Assembly: GCA_019614645.1 (NCBI GenBank)
Contig: JABWDB010000015.1
Span: 4,334,501 to 4,398,500, forward strand
Length of the DNA stretch: 64,000 nt
Source: Stratiolaelaps scimitus
Taxonomy: Eukaryota > Arthropoda > Arachnida > Mesostigmata > Laelapidae
Direction: 5' to 3'
Position 1 is the stretch's first letter; every line of letters starts with the position of its first letter. The notes beneath the pieces were generated by a model, which was given only the letters and a program-made list of their open reading frames with translations, was not told the origin of the DNA and searched no databases. Made by a program: the position numbers and the translations under genes. Of the stretch, positions 46,871 through 57,983 are shown in pieces.

Positions 46871-49792
46871 ACAGCGATCACCGTGCACGTAGCATATCAC
46901 CGCGCAATGTGCGAATCGGGTGAGACAAACATGGCACAAACGACGAGCACCGCGCACATGACGTGCCACCGTTGAATGAGGATTGAGATGCGAGGGACAT
47001 CTCTCCACTGGCGGAAGAAGTACTGATAATAATTGGGGGGAAATGTGGTCCAGCAGCTGCACTGATGCATCGACGAATTAATAGACTACATTTAACCAAC
47101 AGTGTTACCGAAGTGAAGTTATTGAAGTGAACACAGTAGCGACTGCTCCTGAACCACAAATACGGTGTTTATGTTGATGATACTGACGATGATGATACGA
47201 TTAGCTGCCGGCCGCTGGTGTTGCAGACGCGATGTGTCGTTGGCCAGCGGAATGAGGTGCAGCAGATTGTTGTATGATTGCCCATTGTAATTAGAGGGCG
47301 AAAGGTGGCCGGTTCCGCCAGAGCAAAACCAAATAAAAGCCCCGTACGGGGCAGGTCTCGTACAGGCGCACAATCGCACAGTTGTACCGTCAAACGTCAC
47401 AACGCTTGCACGTTAGCACGCTAGACGAGAGTACGCTCACCGGCGGCGAGATACCCCACTGTCCCTGGTTTAGAGTGGTGCTGAGTCACTTTCGGAACCT
47501 AAGCGGCCTACCCACACCTCTGAGCATATACCCCATTACCGCGTAGCGAAGTAACCAAGTGCCCGCTCTCTCCTCCTCCCAACCTCGTAGCACACGTTAC
47601 ACAACTACTTCTTTCATTCGCTACAATGCGTATATGTTGTAACGATATGTATATATGTATTATATGTATGTATTCGTTACAATATGAGGTGGGCACAATG
47701 ACAGTCCCTCAATCAGCGCACCACCGCCGCAATTAATTCAAAAGAGATTCACTTTAATGCCCATATGCCTATTGTTCGTATGCGTCAGTATGGTCAGCAT
47801 CGGTGTCTCTCACGAAGGAAGACAGCGATCTATTCACGGTCTCGCTGATTCTATTCAATATCGTAACAAATAGAGTTGATGTTGTCTCTTAGCTGTTACC
47901 AGTTACCATCATCTCGTCGGATAGACTACTTAATGCTACGACGCACACGTACACAAAATCCACTTATATATGATCATCGAAATGTTGGCTCGCAGACAAA
48001 TGTTTAATCGCATATCGCTGCACTGGTACGCTGCACTGTACCTTGATACCTCCGGCTTCCTCATAACGAGGTAGAAAACGAGACCAGCTACATTGCCATT
48101 ATAAAACAAGTCCTTATCTTTTAATGGCGCATGCGAGAACCGCAGTGCTCGCTATCGGTGTCCGGGATAATTGCAAAAACTTCTCGGATTGAAATTTTAT
48201 TACGATTCTTTATTTGATTAAAATTCTCATCTTATTCTAATTATTATCTTGTTGCGATTCTCATTTTATTATCACGATTCGTATTCTTATTATAATTTAC
48301 ATTTTGTTACACTTTTTACTATCTGATTAGTGGCATAGAATTTCACCTATATACAATATATCGTACACGAGTTGTCATTGATACTGTTCACGCTCCCACC
48401 TAATATCTTCACTGATCTGCATCGCATCTACGTAGTCTTCGTCAGCTGAATAAACTAATATATAAACCGTGTCAGTATCTACTAGCATATCAATACACGA
48501 TACTGTTCGATATCTCCTGTCCTTGGCTGTGATCGTCGTTTACGTCGCTGTAGTCCCTCGGAGGCGAGACACAGTCTGTTGTATTCAGTGTTTCCTTGGT
48601 GAACTAACCGCCATCAGCAGTCGAATAGATACGATTGATCGCTGACCTATTCCTCGATTGATCTTGACATTCGCTGGATGCTCACGTCAATCACAGCAAT
48701 GGTGCGTTCACATTTGCGAGGGATCGCCTCGACGAGTCGGCAAACTAGCCTACGGTGTCTCCACTTCGATAGTGGGACGGCAGAAAGTTGCTGAGGTTCT
48801 GCTGTAGGAGTCTGGCTTCCCAGAGAGTATCGAAGTTGTGGCTAGCGATTTCGAGCCTTGGACGTGAGGGGAGGAAGACGTTGGGGTTTAGTGGGTTTGT
48901 CAATCCCACACTAGTCACTACGGCTGAGAGCGACCTATGAGCATCAGGCATTCGCGGAAACCCCATTAAAAAAAACAAAAAACAGAAGGAATTCCCCCCA
49001 GAGGGAGATATCTGTTAGAAGCAAAGGTTGCGCAGGATAATCCCTGTCCTTATACACAATGCACAGGATGATCCTACAACACAGCTGGTACTCCGGCGGT
49101 GAAGCCTTATCGAACCTAAACAAGTGATAAAAACGCTATTACCGTCTATGAATTTTGCTCCTGATTTGCAAAATTGACGATTTGACAATCTCGTGGCTGA
49201 CTGACAGATCACGCTATTCAATGGCTGAGCCGCCTCTGCGCTTGCTGTTGTAGCGGAGCGAGCGTTATTCGAGCGATGTTCTACGATGCCAACGACAATA
49301 CCTGGGTTAATTGCGGGAGTCAGCACTGAATGAATTTCTTATCATGGAGTGTGGTTGTCGTTGAAATTGATTATTAATTCGTAATTACTATATAATTAAT
49401 AAGTAATTCCACCCACAATCATTAACTATTCCATGTTCCTAATTATGGTGATAGTTCAGAGCGTGGCGACAATGTTGAAACGACGCTAAGCAAAACGCTA
49501 AGCAGTCGAGTTTGGCTATGAGGAATCGCACAGTGAGCAAGTAACGATGTCCAATTCAACCGAAATCATGCCTATCCTCTCTTTCCTTCTCGTCCTAAGA
49601 ACACTCCATTGCCAATTGCATGCTTCGTTATTTAATGTAGGTGTAGGGTTTAATTCGTTGGCTAGCATGGCCTGGTGGTCATCACGAGAATTACTAATCG
49701 TCAGAAGGCGGAACTGCGAACGAGTGTCTAGCTCGGATTCGTCCGCAAAATGCAGCTCGTCCCCTGTTAGCAGTTTCCTCCTCGAAACGCCA
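46871..49792. other. Gene-free stretch between the vitellogenins and the SH3BP5-like cluster
   Basis: Contains the second family D copy (about 48889-48988, with a broken poly-A tail) and a very AT-rich stretch (48180-48310). No coding gene is supported; open frames are short and featureless. A stretch near 48790-48830 resembles 51189-51222 (GAGGTTCTG and CCCAGAGAG in common), another dispersed repeat. Confidence 0.5.
48889..48988 (+). mobile_element. Family D SINE-like copy, diverged
   Basis: It resembles the 46709-46857 insertion over its whole length and ends in an A-rich tail broken by C residues. No clear target-site duplication was seen, consistent with greater age. Confidence 0.55.
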
Positions 49793-50503
49793 TCAGTCCC
49801 GATCATAGAAGCTGACTCTCTCGGGAAGTATCTCTAAGGTCTTCTTCTCGAGGTCATCATAACACAACCGTTCATGAGTGATATTTTGACGCAACTCGTC
49901 GATCCTCGCCGTTAGCGCTTCAATTTCCTTCGCATACGTTTCCTTCGTTTCAAAGTATATTTCAACTCTTGGCAGCTTGCGTTGATATTGCTTCCTGACG
50001 TCCTCCATGTGTTCTTCGAAACGCTGATATCTCTCGGCCGCCAGTCGGTGATCACGTCTCGCAGCGACCACGGCGACTTCTGTTTCACTCAACTTCACCG
50101 CAGCGTCGGCAGACACCGCTCGACGCGACGTCTCTTCGGAGGGATCGAGATTCCTCTGGTCGGCAATAGAAATGCTATTTTTTAGTAGCTGGTACCGTTC
50201 CGTCAAGCGCTCCTCCTCACTGGCCGCCCGTTCGACTTCCTCTCTGACGGTCGCGATCTCCTTCACCAGCTTGTAGTAGGGTTCGGCTGCCTTGATGTTG
50301 TCACCCCCGACCTTTGCCTCAAGCTTACTGAGGGCGTCAGCAGACGTCGCTTTTACCTTTGCCAGCTGGAGCTCTTTTTCCTCGATGGCTGCTTTAAGCG
50401 CATTAACCTTAGCTGAAATCTCGTTCATCCTGTCGTGTAGGACTTTGAGTCGTGGATCGGGGGTTAGCACGTAGATAGGCTTCACACTTTGCGGGCGATA
50501 CAT
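49793..50503 (-). CDS. SH3BP5-like coiled-coil protein, paralog 1 (intronless)
   Basis: A single open frame of 236 residues starts at the ATG at 50501-50503 (MYRPQSVKPIYVLTPDPR). It is almost wholly alpha-helical coiled coil. Landmarks in the order of the SH3BP5/SAB core are IKAAEPYYKLVKE (about residue 70), LLKNSISIADQ (about 105), KLPRVEIYFETKE (about 170) and a final LEKKTLEILPERV. In SH3BP5 this core is a two-arm coiled coil that acts as a guanine exchange factor for Rab11. The long C-terminal tail of vertebrate SH3BP5, with its SH3- and kinase-binding motifs, is absent. The reading frame is open upstream to a GTG, but the ATG aligned with paralog 2 is preferred. A donor-like GGTGAGTG lies upstream in the 5' flank. 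Confidence 0.8.
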   Translation of the reverse strand: MYRPQSVKPIYVLTPDPRLKVLHDRMNEISAKVNALKAAIEEKELQLAKVKATSADALSKLEAKVGGDNIKAAEPYYKLVKEIATVREEVERAASEEERLTERYQLLKNSISIADQRNLDPSEETSRRAVSADAAVKLSETEVAVVAARRDHRLAAERYQRFEEHMEDVRKQYQRKLPRVEIYFETKETYAKEIEALTARIDELRQNITHERLCYDDLEKKTLEILPERVSFYDRD

Positions 50504-51546
50504 TGTAAAGGGTGTCGATTCGAGTTGCACCTATAAGCTATTCGCGAGAGCACTCACCAAAGGCACATTCGAACTTTGCGCATTGACACGAACGATTTGT
50601 TATCTTGCTAGAATCTATCGGGCATCATGAAACGACAGGGGCAGCACGTTCTACTGAGAGAGGATGTTAGATTGGTGGCAAACGCTAGCGATTGCACGTG
50701 GTTCTCTCTCTCTCGCTCCCTCTCTGTATGACCGGCACGTGCCTTAGTGTCCACGTCAATGTGCATTAACAAACAAGTACAGAACTACTTCTATGTACGA
50801 GTAGAGACGGGCTGCACCGCTAGAGTTCGACATCATCCTGGTTGAAGCCTGTAAGCTTCTATTTAAGCCTGTGGGCTAGATTTCTCTAATGTGAAAACCG
50901 CAATGCTCGCCATCGATTTCCGGAATAATGATAATATGTACTGCATATACCCAATACACATACTACAATAATTAACATCTGAACTCGTCTATTTCGGCCG
51001 AATGGGCCAGGCCGTGTTCCGTGTTCCACTGCCGAAACGATAGAAGCTTTTCGGAATCCTTATGGATAGAGGAACAATGAATAGATAGAGAGACAATGAG
51101 AGACAACGGCACAGTGCGTTGCTGGGTATAGCCTCGGCAGCCCGGTAAACGAGGCAAAGGGGAGTGTGGAAGGACTCTAGTCAGTTGATGAGGTTCTGTT
51201 GTACGAGCTCCCAGAGAGGGAGACAGAGAGAAGGACCGCAATCAATGCTCGGACGGTTAAACCTAACAAAATGATGTTTGAAAAAAAGGTTTTACCTGTT
51301 GGACGTTCGAAAACAATCGTTTAATTTTGGTCCTGATTCAGAGACCTCAACCGATCAATCTTCCATGAAGCCAACGTCTTCCACGCAATACAGATTGTGA
51401 ATTACGCGAATCAGCAGTAAACGAATCAAGCTTCACCGTGAGCAACACCGGGGTCACAACGACAATGGGACATTACATTAATGAGATGGCATTACATTAA
51501 AAGAAATTTGTAGTTTGTCCTCCTTTGAATTTTCTTCTTCGAAACG
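50504..51546 (-). other. Spacer between SH3BP5-like paralogs 1 and 2
   Basis: It holds the shared 5' flank block of paralog 1 (about 50578-50625), a CT-rich run (about 50705-50725) and a dispersed repeat fragment (about 51189-51222). Nothing coding is supported. Confidence 0.5.
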
Positions 51547-52263
51547 TTAGTGCCTGTAAGTAAAGATGTCAACCCTCTGCGGAAGTATCTCTAAAATCCT
51601 CTTCTCCAAGTCACTATAGCGCAACTTTTCATGAGCGAGCCTCCTACGGAACTGCTCAATCTCAGCCGCTAGGTCTTCCAGCGCAGTGTCGTAGACCTCC
51701 TCAGATTCAAAGTATACTTCAAACCGTGGCAGCTTGTGTTGAACACGTTCTCTGAGATCCTCCTTGTCTTGTTCCAAGCGTTCATATTCCCCAGCGAGTC
51801 GTCGGTGATCTCGTCTCGCATTTACAACGGCGGTCTCGGTTTCAGCCAACTTCAACGAAGCATCAGCAGACACCATTCGACTCTGCCTTTGTGTGCAGAG
51901 ATCCAGCTGACCCTGGTCTGCAATATGAATGCTGTTTTTTAATAGGTGGTACCGTTCCGTCAAGCGCTCCTGCTCCTTGGCCGCCCGTTTCACTTCATCT
52001 CTGACCCTCGCAGTCTCCTTTACCAATCGGTAGTAGGGCTCGACTGCTTTGATATTGTCATCCCCAAGCTGTGCCCGAAGTTTATTGAGGGACTCAGCAA
52101 ACATCGCGGTCAATCGTTCCCGCTTGAGTACCCTCGTCTGAATAGCTGATTCGATCTCATTAATCTTCGCTGTAGCTTCGGCCATCCTATCATGTAGAGC
52201 CATGACACGCGGATCGGGAACCAGCTCATACACAGGCCTGTTCTTGTTTACTTTACGAAACAT
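51547..52263 (-). CDS. SH3BP5-like coiled-coil protein, paralog 2 (intronless)
   Basis: 238 residues from the ATG at 52261-52263 (MFRKVNKNRPVYELVPDPRV) to TAA. Roughly half the positions match paralog 1 by eye, including VPDPR-LHDRM near the start, DNIKAVEPYYRLVKE, RLTERYHLLKNSIHIADQ, KLPRFEVYFESEE and DLEKRILEILPQRV. The 5' flank shares the block CATTGACACGA-ACGATTTGTT with paralog 1 (52290-52310 versus 50581-50600). The gene and its upstream region were therefore duplicated together. Function is inferred from the SH3BP5 core: a Rab11-type exchange factor or its decoy. Confidence 0.8.
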   Translation of the reverse strand: MFRKVNKNRPVYELVPDPRVMALHDRMAEATAKINEIESAIQTRVLKRERLTAMFAESLNKLRAQLGDDNIKAVEPYYRLVKETARVRDEVKRAAKEQERLTERYHLLKNSIHIADQGQLDLCTQRQSRMVSADASLKLAETETAVVNARRDHRRLAGEYERLEQDKEDLRERVQHKLPRFEVYFESEEVYDTALEDLAAEIEQFRRRLAHEKLRYSDLEKRILEILPQRVDIFTYRH

Positions 52264-54780
52264 CTCTGGCAATCAAATCGAATTCTACGCATTGACACGA
52301 AACGATTTGTTGTCCTGCTAGTATCGCCTGTTTGTGTGTGGCAAATTGCCCAACCTAATATCTGCGTACGTATATCCAGCGATATATCCTTCGCTAACCT
52401 CGGCAAGATATTCCGTTTCGACATTCGACATGAAATTATTTTAATGCTTCGCACTTCTGGCTCTGAATAAACGCTGTGGCTTGGAGAGCAACACCAGCTG
52501 TGACCGAGTGACTCTTTCATCCTAGGCGAAGCAAATGTCCACCGCACGCACTGGCGGTGTAACGAGACCGTCATTCACGCGAAATAACGAAAAACATCCC
52601 GTTTTTGTCAGCTAGACGATCCAGCGCAGCGTATCGCCAGGAACTGGGGCGCATTGCATGCCACACTAGTCAGGGCTCTTTACGAGACAATCCTTTATAG
52701 TCTCAAAAGATCCAGCATCGAGGAACGGTATTTAGCCCTATACGTGAAATCGATATTAGCAAGTGGTAATATCGCTGGTAGCGCTGGCGTATGCACTGTT
52801 TAAATCAACCAGATTGCACAAGCTGCTCGTGTGAATCGCTGACACGAGTGTGCATGAAGTTGAAAATGCGAACTGTGATCATTTCATCTAACGGGTACGC
52901 ATTGAAATCATCACAGAACAACGGCTGTCGACACCCCATCGTAACGCCGCGACGTTTTCCACCGCAGACCAATTTGTATGGTGCGTACGTATACTAGACG
53001 CAAGTGTATGTCTAAATCTCGGGAAAGGGGGCTTCATGCATGAAGAGCACTCTATTCTTCGCCTCGGAACAATCTCTGGACCATCCTGTTTAGATGAAGG
53101 GGTGTACTCGTGTCCGTACACACCATGCTGCCAACTATAATACCCGACGATTTCTACCGCCCGACGCTAAACTCCAAGATAATAAATCTGAGAATATTGT
53201 ATGGGTTCCATAAACAGATGAATTTCCATAAACTAAATCGTTTATGTTGCGAATATTTTATTAGATACACAAGCGGACAGCGACGCGCTAAACGCAAGCG
53301 ACAAAATTGGCATCTATCGAGACACCCGTTTCGCGAAACCCAGGACAGCTGTGCTTGGCGATATGGCCACTGCTACGCTTGCCGTAGTGAATTAGTCACG
53401 TCTTGGGCGGTGTCGATAGATTCATAGACGCACTCATTCACAGTTGCCCTCCACCGCATTGTTCCAGATTTTTACCGCTGTCTGTTGAGAAGCCATGTTG
53501 AAGAATGACCCCGCTCGGCTGTGCGCGTTGCCGAGCTGCATCATCCAACTGAGTTCCCTGGCTCATTTGTAACACCCATGGACGTCCTCCCAAGCGTTTC
53601 TTCCGTCCCGATCTCGCTGGGTGTTCTGTTAGCGTTCCGCGACATATCGAGAGCTTAGGGAAAGAGCTCCAGTTATGCTAATGAACAAAGACTTTGTATT
53701 GTATCCAGTTCTAGCCACCCTTCCCGCTATTGCATTTAGCCTGTTCCCCTCTGCTCATTATTCAGCCTTCTCATTGAAATTTACCCCGTTAACTGCAAAC
53801 GCTTAACGCATCATCCTTTTAAAATTATCCCGTTTGCAACTTGTAGCTACTTCCAGTGATTTGGAAAACCGTGGTATAGGGTGACGTCAAACGAACGTTG
53901 AGCTGTCGTAGTAAGCTCGACTCATTTTGCATATCTGTGTGTGTTCATCCTGCATACACAACATTTGTAAGATAGAAGGCTCACATTAGATTTACAGGTG
54001 GAAAACCGTTCCTGTCGACGCAAGGCCGGGAAGAACTATTGGATCAAATTTTGGGTTGTTGAAATCCACTAGGGTAGTTCGCTGTTTGTCGAACATCCCG
54101 CCAGAGGCGGAAAACCTAGGATTTCTTTATCATCTTTATCTATTATTTCTCGCCAGGTACGCAAAAAGACAGGTCAACATAGTAACATCTAAAAGGTTAG
54201 GCGCTGGGTCCTGCCACGATAAAGATACTTCAACAAATAGTCAATAAAACGCAGAGGCACCTAGGTCAAGGTTCCACGGTACCAGGCAGTTGCGTTTGGA
54301 ATTCACGTCCCATTTCGTTAGCGTCATCCGTGACACTGGGTCACAGGGTACATACTTTCATTTGTTTATGGACAAAGCTTGAGAAATGAAACAGCTTGAG
54401 GAACGAACCTGAGACCTTAGAAGATTGGTTGTGAATGCGCCGCCCTACAACTGTCCATAGCCCCTACCTCAGTTGTCATCCCTCAATGGCTAACCTTGGT
54501 TCCACCCGTGTCAGGCGGCTGGGCCATACGACGGCAACGGGCTATGTACATTGTAGATTTCAGAGAAAAATGGCCATCAGCACTGTTCACCCACATACCC
54601 GTAACGTAAGCTCGGTCATCTCTTCAAGAACAGATATTACTTTAAATTTAGGTTTATTATCGTAAATTATGCCTTATTTGTTTGCACGGTTCTCTTGTTT
54701 GTCAATCAAGAGTTACGATTCGAGATTCAAAATTTCTCCTCTATATGCCTGTGGACTCAGAACTGCTAGTCGGTTCGGAA
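52264..54780. other. Spacer between SH3BP5-like paralogs 2 and 3
   Basis: The first 60 bp on the minus side form the conserved 5' flank of paralog 2. A minus-strand AATAAA (54653-54658) lies 123 bp beyond the stop of paralog 3 and is its probable polyadenylation signal. No other gene was recognised. Confidence 0.5.
54653..54658 (-). terminator. Polyadenylation signal of SH3BP5-like paralog 3
   Basis: AATAAA on the minus strand, 123 bp downstream of the TAA at 54781. Confidence 0.5.
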
Positions 54781-55356
54781 TTAAAAGGAATGATCAAACG
54801 ACTTAGATGAGCCCTCAGACGGAGGCTCAAACCTAGCAGACGAAGTGGAAGGCTGATTTGAGTCTTCACCTGAATCTTTCATCTTCTGCTTTACTGGCGT
54901 CGAAGTGAGCACTCCAGGTTCGAGAGCGTGCGTAAGGCTAGGACGCTCAATAGGAGGAAATTTATTGGGTTCTGTCCCAAACACATCAATACGGCGGTTA
55001 TCGATCGCTTTCGCCAACTCCTCTATCTCCGTTTCGTGCGATTCCTTCGTGTCATAGTACGCCTGAACCATGGGGAGCGAGTTTTTGAGCTTTTTTTCGA
55101 GGGCCTTCAGAGCTTTCTGGGCTACCTCGTATTCCTGCACTTGAGCCGCCGCGGCAGACTGATCCTTCCTAGCTCGCCTGGCCTCAGCCTGCGCCTTATC
55201 TGCTTTCTCGTTTGCGTCGGCTACCTGCTTCCTTAACTTGAAGTACTCCCCGACCATCTCAACATCGACATTATCGCATTGTCTTCGCAGCGCCGCGATC
55301 TCCTTTCGAAACTTCGAAACTTTCTCCGCGTACTCGTCTTCTAAGTGGGTCAGCAT
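54781..55356 (-). CDS. SH3BP5-like coiled-coil protein, paralog 3, shortened
   Basis: 191 residues from the ATG at 55354-55356 (MLTHLEDEYAEKVSKFRKEI) to TAA; an in-frame stop lies upstream. Coiled-coil landmarks are VEMVGEYFKLRKQ and KNSLPMVQAYYDTKESHE, equivalent to PYYKLVKE and KLPRVEIYFETKE of paralog 1. Only about 64 residues separate these marks, against about 109 in paralog 1, so about 45 residues (six heptads) of the middle are missing. A disordered Ser/Pro-rich tail of about 65 residues (STPVKQKMKDSGEDSNQPST and on) replaces the last helix. The N-terminal VPDPR-LHDRM block is also absent, so an upstream exon or truncation is possible. Confidence 0.65.
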   Translation of the reverse strand: MLTHLEDEYAEKVSKFRKEIAALRRQCDNVDVEMVGEYFKLRKQVADANEKADKAQAEARRARKDQSAAAAQVQEYEVAQKALKALEKKLKNSLPMVQAYYDTKESHETEIEELAKAIDNRRIDVFGTEPNKFPPIERPSLTHALEPGVLTSTPVKQKMKDSGEDSNQPSTSSARFEPPSEGSSKSFDHSF

Positions 55357-56850
55357 GATCAGTTCGCACAGCGCACACACAAACTGATTCGGCGTTCCGG
55401 AGCTCCCCTACGTCGAGCGGTGTGCCTGCCTCTTTCAAGATCGGGGCGAAATTTTGACTAGGGACTAGACCATGGCCAATACAGCAGCAATTCGTTGTCT
55501 GGCAAAGTGTCAATACTTCGAGTGGCTGAAAATATAGTTGGACTCATTCGAGCAGTTTTTAAGAGCGACCAAAAGGCGGAAAACGATAGCCGATTACCAC
55601 TGAATTAAGGTATCGTCATTAGTATAGCGTATGATATAATTCCTTTGACAAGATGGACTAGGTCATCCCTCGATGAACTCCGGCTGTCTTGGGCCTCTTT
55701 CGCTCAACTAAAGATTATCTCAACGAGCGTATTTACGCTGCGCACTCCAAGGCGAGAAATCGACCGTGGATTGCGGCTGCAGGCGAAGTAAAAGCGAAGG
55801 AGTTGAAGGCTACCCTTTACTCACCGAAACAACGAAAGATCCAGCTCGTTTCCATGTGAAACGATATCTGTCTAAATATTGTGCTGCTTGTCGAAACGCA
55901 ACCCAATTCGACAAATATGCATTAAGCATGATAGAGCTCCGTTCTGTGATAGGCGAGTGCTTTAACGGAGCTGCTAGAGACCCCTGAAGGCTACTCGTCA
56001 TACTTCCAGGATGTTGACGAAATATGATGAGTCACCTGGCTAAGTGGTTAGTTCATTGCCAACTCATGTGCGCTGAGCTAATTATTTACACAAACGGTGA
56101 ATGTGTACGCGGCCATTTGATTGTGCCACATTCCCAAGCGATCCGCTGATGGCCGAGTCGACAACGTAATTTCCGTCTCTCGTGGTCGATAACCTCGACT
56201 TGCTAGGGAGCAGTGTGCAAGGCCTCTCTCGTCCTCTTGGCTATTTCGGGCACGATTGTGACCTGGGATACTACCCGGTCATAAATGTATAATATATTAA
56301 AAGGCACTAAACTGGCCTAATATTGAAATAAACAGCCTAATATTGAAATAAACAATGCTTATTTTTCACCGCGCCGTAGCATGCGTTTTCAAGGCGGACA
56401 TGAAGTTAATCCCTATAATCACAAATCTATGATGGTGACCCTGATACATCGCAATTATCATAGTGATAATTAACTAAGATACTGATTTGATATTGTCACC
56501 ATGGTTAGTGGCACTACTACGGAACCTCATCCGTAGCAGTTTTCAAATATCGTCACAGTTCGTGATATGAACACAGTTCGCAGCAAAAGCGATCAGCTAA
56601 TATGGTGGTCAACCCCTCAAGCGGACCCCTCAAGCGCATCCAAACCGAGAATAGAAATGGCCAGAAATTTTAATTTTAAATTTTTTTTTTATCGGCACTA
56701 TTTTTATTGCATTGTCTTTGTTCAACAGCTGGACAACAGCCAACTTCTTCCTCCTCTTCGTGTGATGAAACAAACTGACTCTTGGGTATCGACTCATGGG
56801 TCCTTGGGTAAAGGTCATATTTAAATGAGTTCATTTGTTCAAGGCAATCG
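55357..56850. other. Spacer with a tRNA-like fragment and a 20-bp duplication
   Basis: At about 56031-56045 TGGCTAAGTGGTTAG matches a tRNA A box, but no B box follows at the expected distance. At 56315-56354 the 20-mer GCCTAATATTGAAATAAACA occurs twice in tandem. No coding gene is supported. Confidence 0.45.
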
Positions 56851-56852
56851 TC

Positions 56853-57775
56853 TAGCGAGTTCCGCAAGGCTAGCGAGTTCCGCAAGGCTAGCGAGTTCCG
56901 CAAGGCTAGCGAGTTCCTGCAGGAATGCATGCTGCATGCTACAGGAAAGGTGTTTAATGGAATGCATGCTACCCGAGTTCCGCAAGGCTAGCGAGTTCCG
57001 CAAGGCTAGCGAGTTCCGCAAGGCTAGCGAGTTCCTGCAGGAATGCATGCTGCATGCTACAGGAAAGGTGTTTAATGGAATGCATGCTACCCGAGTTCCG
57101 CAAGGCTAGCGAGTTCCGCAAGGCTAGCGAGTTCCGCAAGGCTAGCGAGTTCCTGCAGGAATGCATGCTGCATGCTACAGGAAAGGTGTTTAATGGAATG
57201 CATGCTACCCGAGTTCCGCAAGGCTAGCGAGTTCCGCAAGGCTAGCGAGTTCCTGCAGGAATGCATGCTGCATGCTACAGGAAAGGTGTTTAATGGAATG
57301 CATGCTACCCGAGTTCCGCAAGGCTAGCGAGTTCCGCAAGGCTAGCGAGTTCCTGCAGGAATGCATGCTGCATGCTACAGGAAAGGTGTTTAATGGAATG
57401 CATGCTACCCGAGTTCCGCAAGGCTAGCGAGTTCCGCAAGGCTAGCGAGTTCCGCAAGGCTAGCGAGTTCCTGCAGGAATGCATGCTGCATGCTACAGGA
57501 AAGGTGTTTAATGGAATGCATGCTACCCGAGTTCCGCAAGGCTAGCGAGTTCCGCAAGGCTAGCGAGTTCCGCAAGGCTAGCGAGTTCCTGCAGGAATGC
57601 ATGCTGCATGCTACAGGAAAGGTGTTTAATGGAATGCATGCTACCCGAGTTCCGCAAGGCTAGCGAGTTCCGCAAGGCTAGCGAGTTCCGCAAGGCTAGC
57701 GAGTTCATGCAGGAATGCATGCTACAGGAAAGGTGTTTAATGGAATGCATGCTACAGGAAAGGTGTTTAATGTGT
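56853..57775. repeat. Nested tandem array: 18-bp units within 100/118-bp higher-order units
   Basis: The short unit GAGTTCCGCAAGGCTAGC occurs two or three times, then a linker with GAATGCATGCTGCATGCTAC and GGAAAGGTGTTTAATGG, and the block repeats. The linker marker CCTGCAGG (variant CATGCAGG in the last block) recurs at 56916, 57034, 57152, 57252, 57352, 57470, 57588 and 57706. Periods are thus 118, 118, 100, 100, 118, 118 and 118 bp; the 18-bp difference is one short unit. A stray linker copy lies at about 57893-57922. The units are nearly identical, implying recent homogenisation. Both period lengths are not multiples of three, so the array is not a coding repeat. Confidence 0.95.
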
Positions 57776-57983
57776 CTCCACATAGGTCCCGCTCATACTC
57801 CCGCAGGAATATGTATGACATACATATGAGGTACCTAAGATCAGCTCGTTGCAAGTGAATTTCCGGCGGTTTACTCGGTGCGGTCATCACTAGAATGCAT
57901 GCTACAGGAAAGGTGTTTAATGTGTCCGTCGCCTCTCTCCACATAAGTCCCGCTCATACTCCCGCTCATAGCCATCTAGAGGC

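Noticed and set aside
49547..49837. Open frames opposite and beyond the 3' end of SH3BP5-like paralog 1
   Set aside because: They overlap the paralog or its 3' flank, show no similarity to anything recognised and are of chance length.
56026..56100. tRNA gene suggested by TGGCTAAGTGGTTAG
   Set aside because: Only the A box fits; there is no B box or acceptor stem at the expected distance, so at most it is an eroded SINE head.
56853..57775. CRISPR-like appearance (short repeats with spacers)
   Set aside because: The intervening segments are themselves identical from block to block, so there are no unique spacers, and the genome is eukaryotic.
56825..57829. Open frames on both strands through the tandem array (repeats of RKASEF and of LALRNS)
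   Set aside because: The 18-bp unit keeps a frame open in any direction, but the 100- and 118-bp block periods shift the frame each time, so no repeat protein is maintained.
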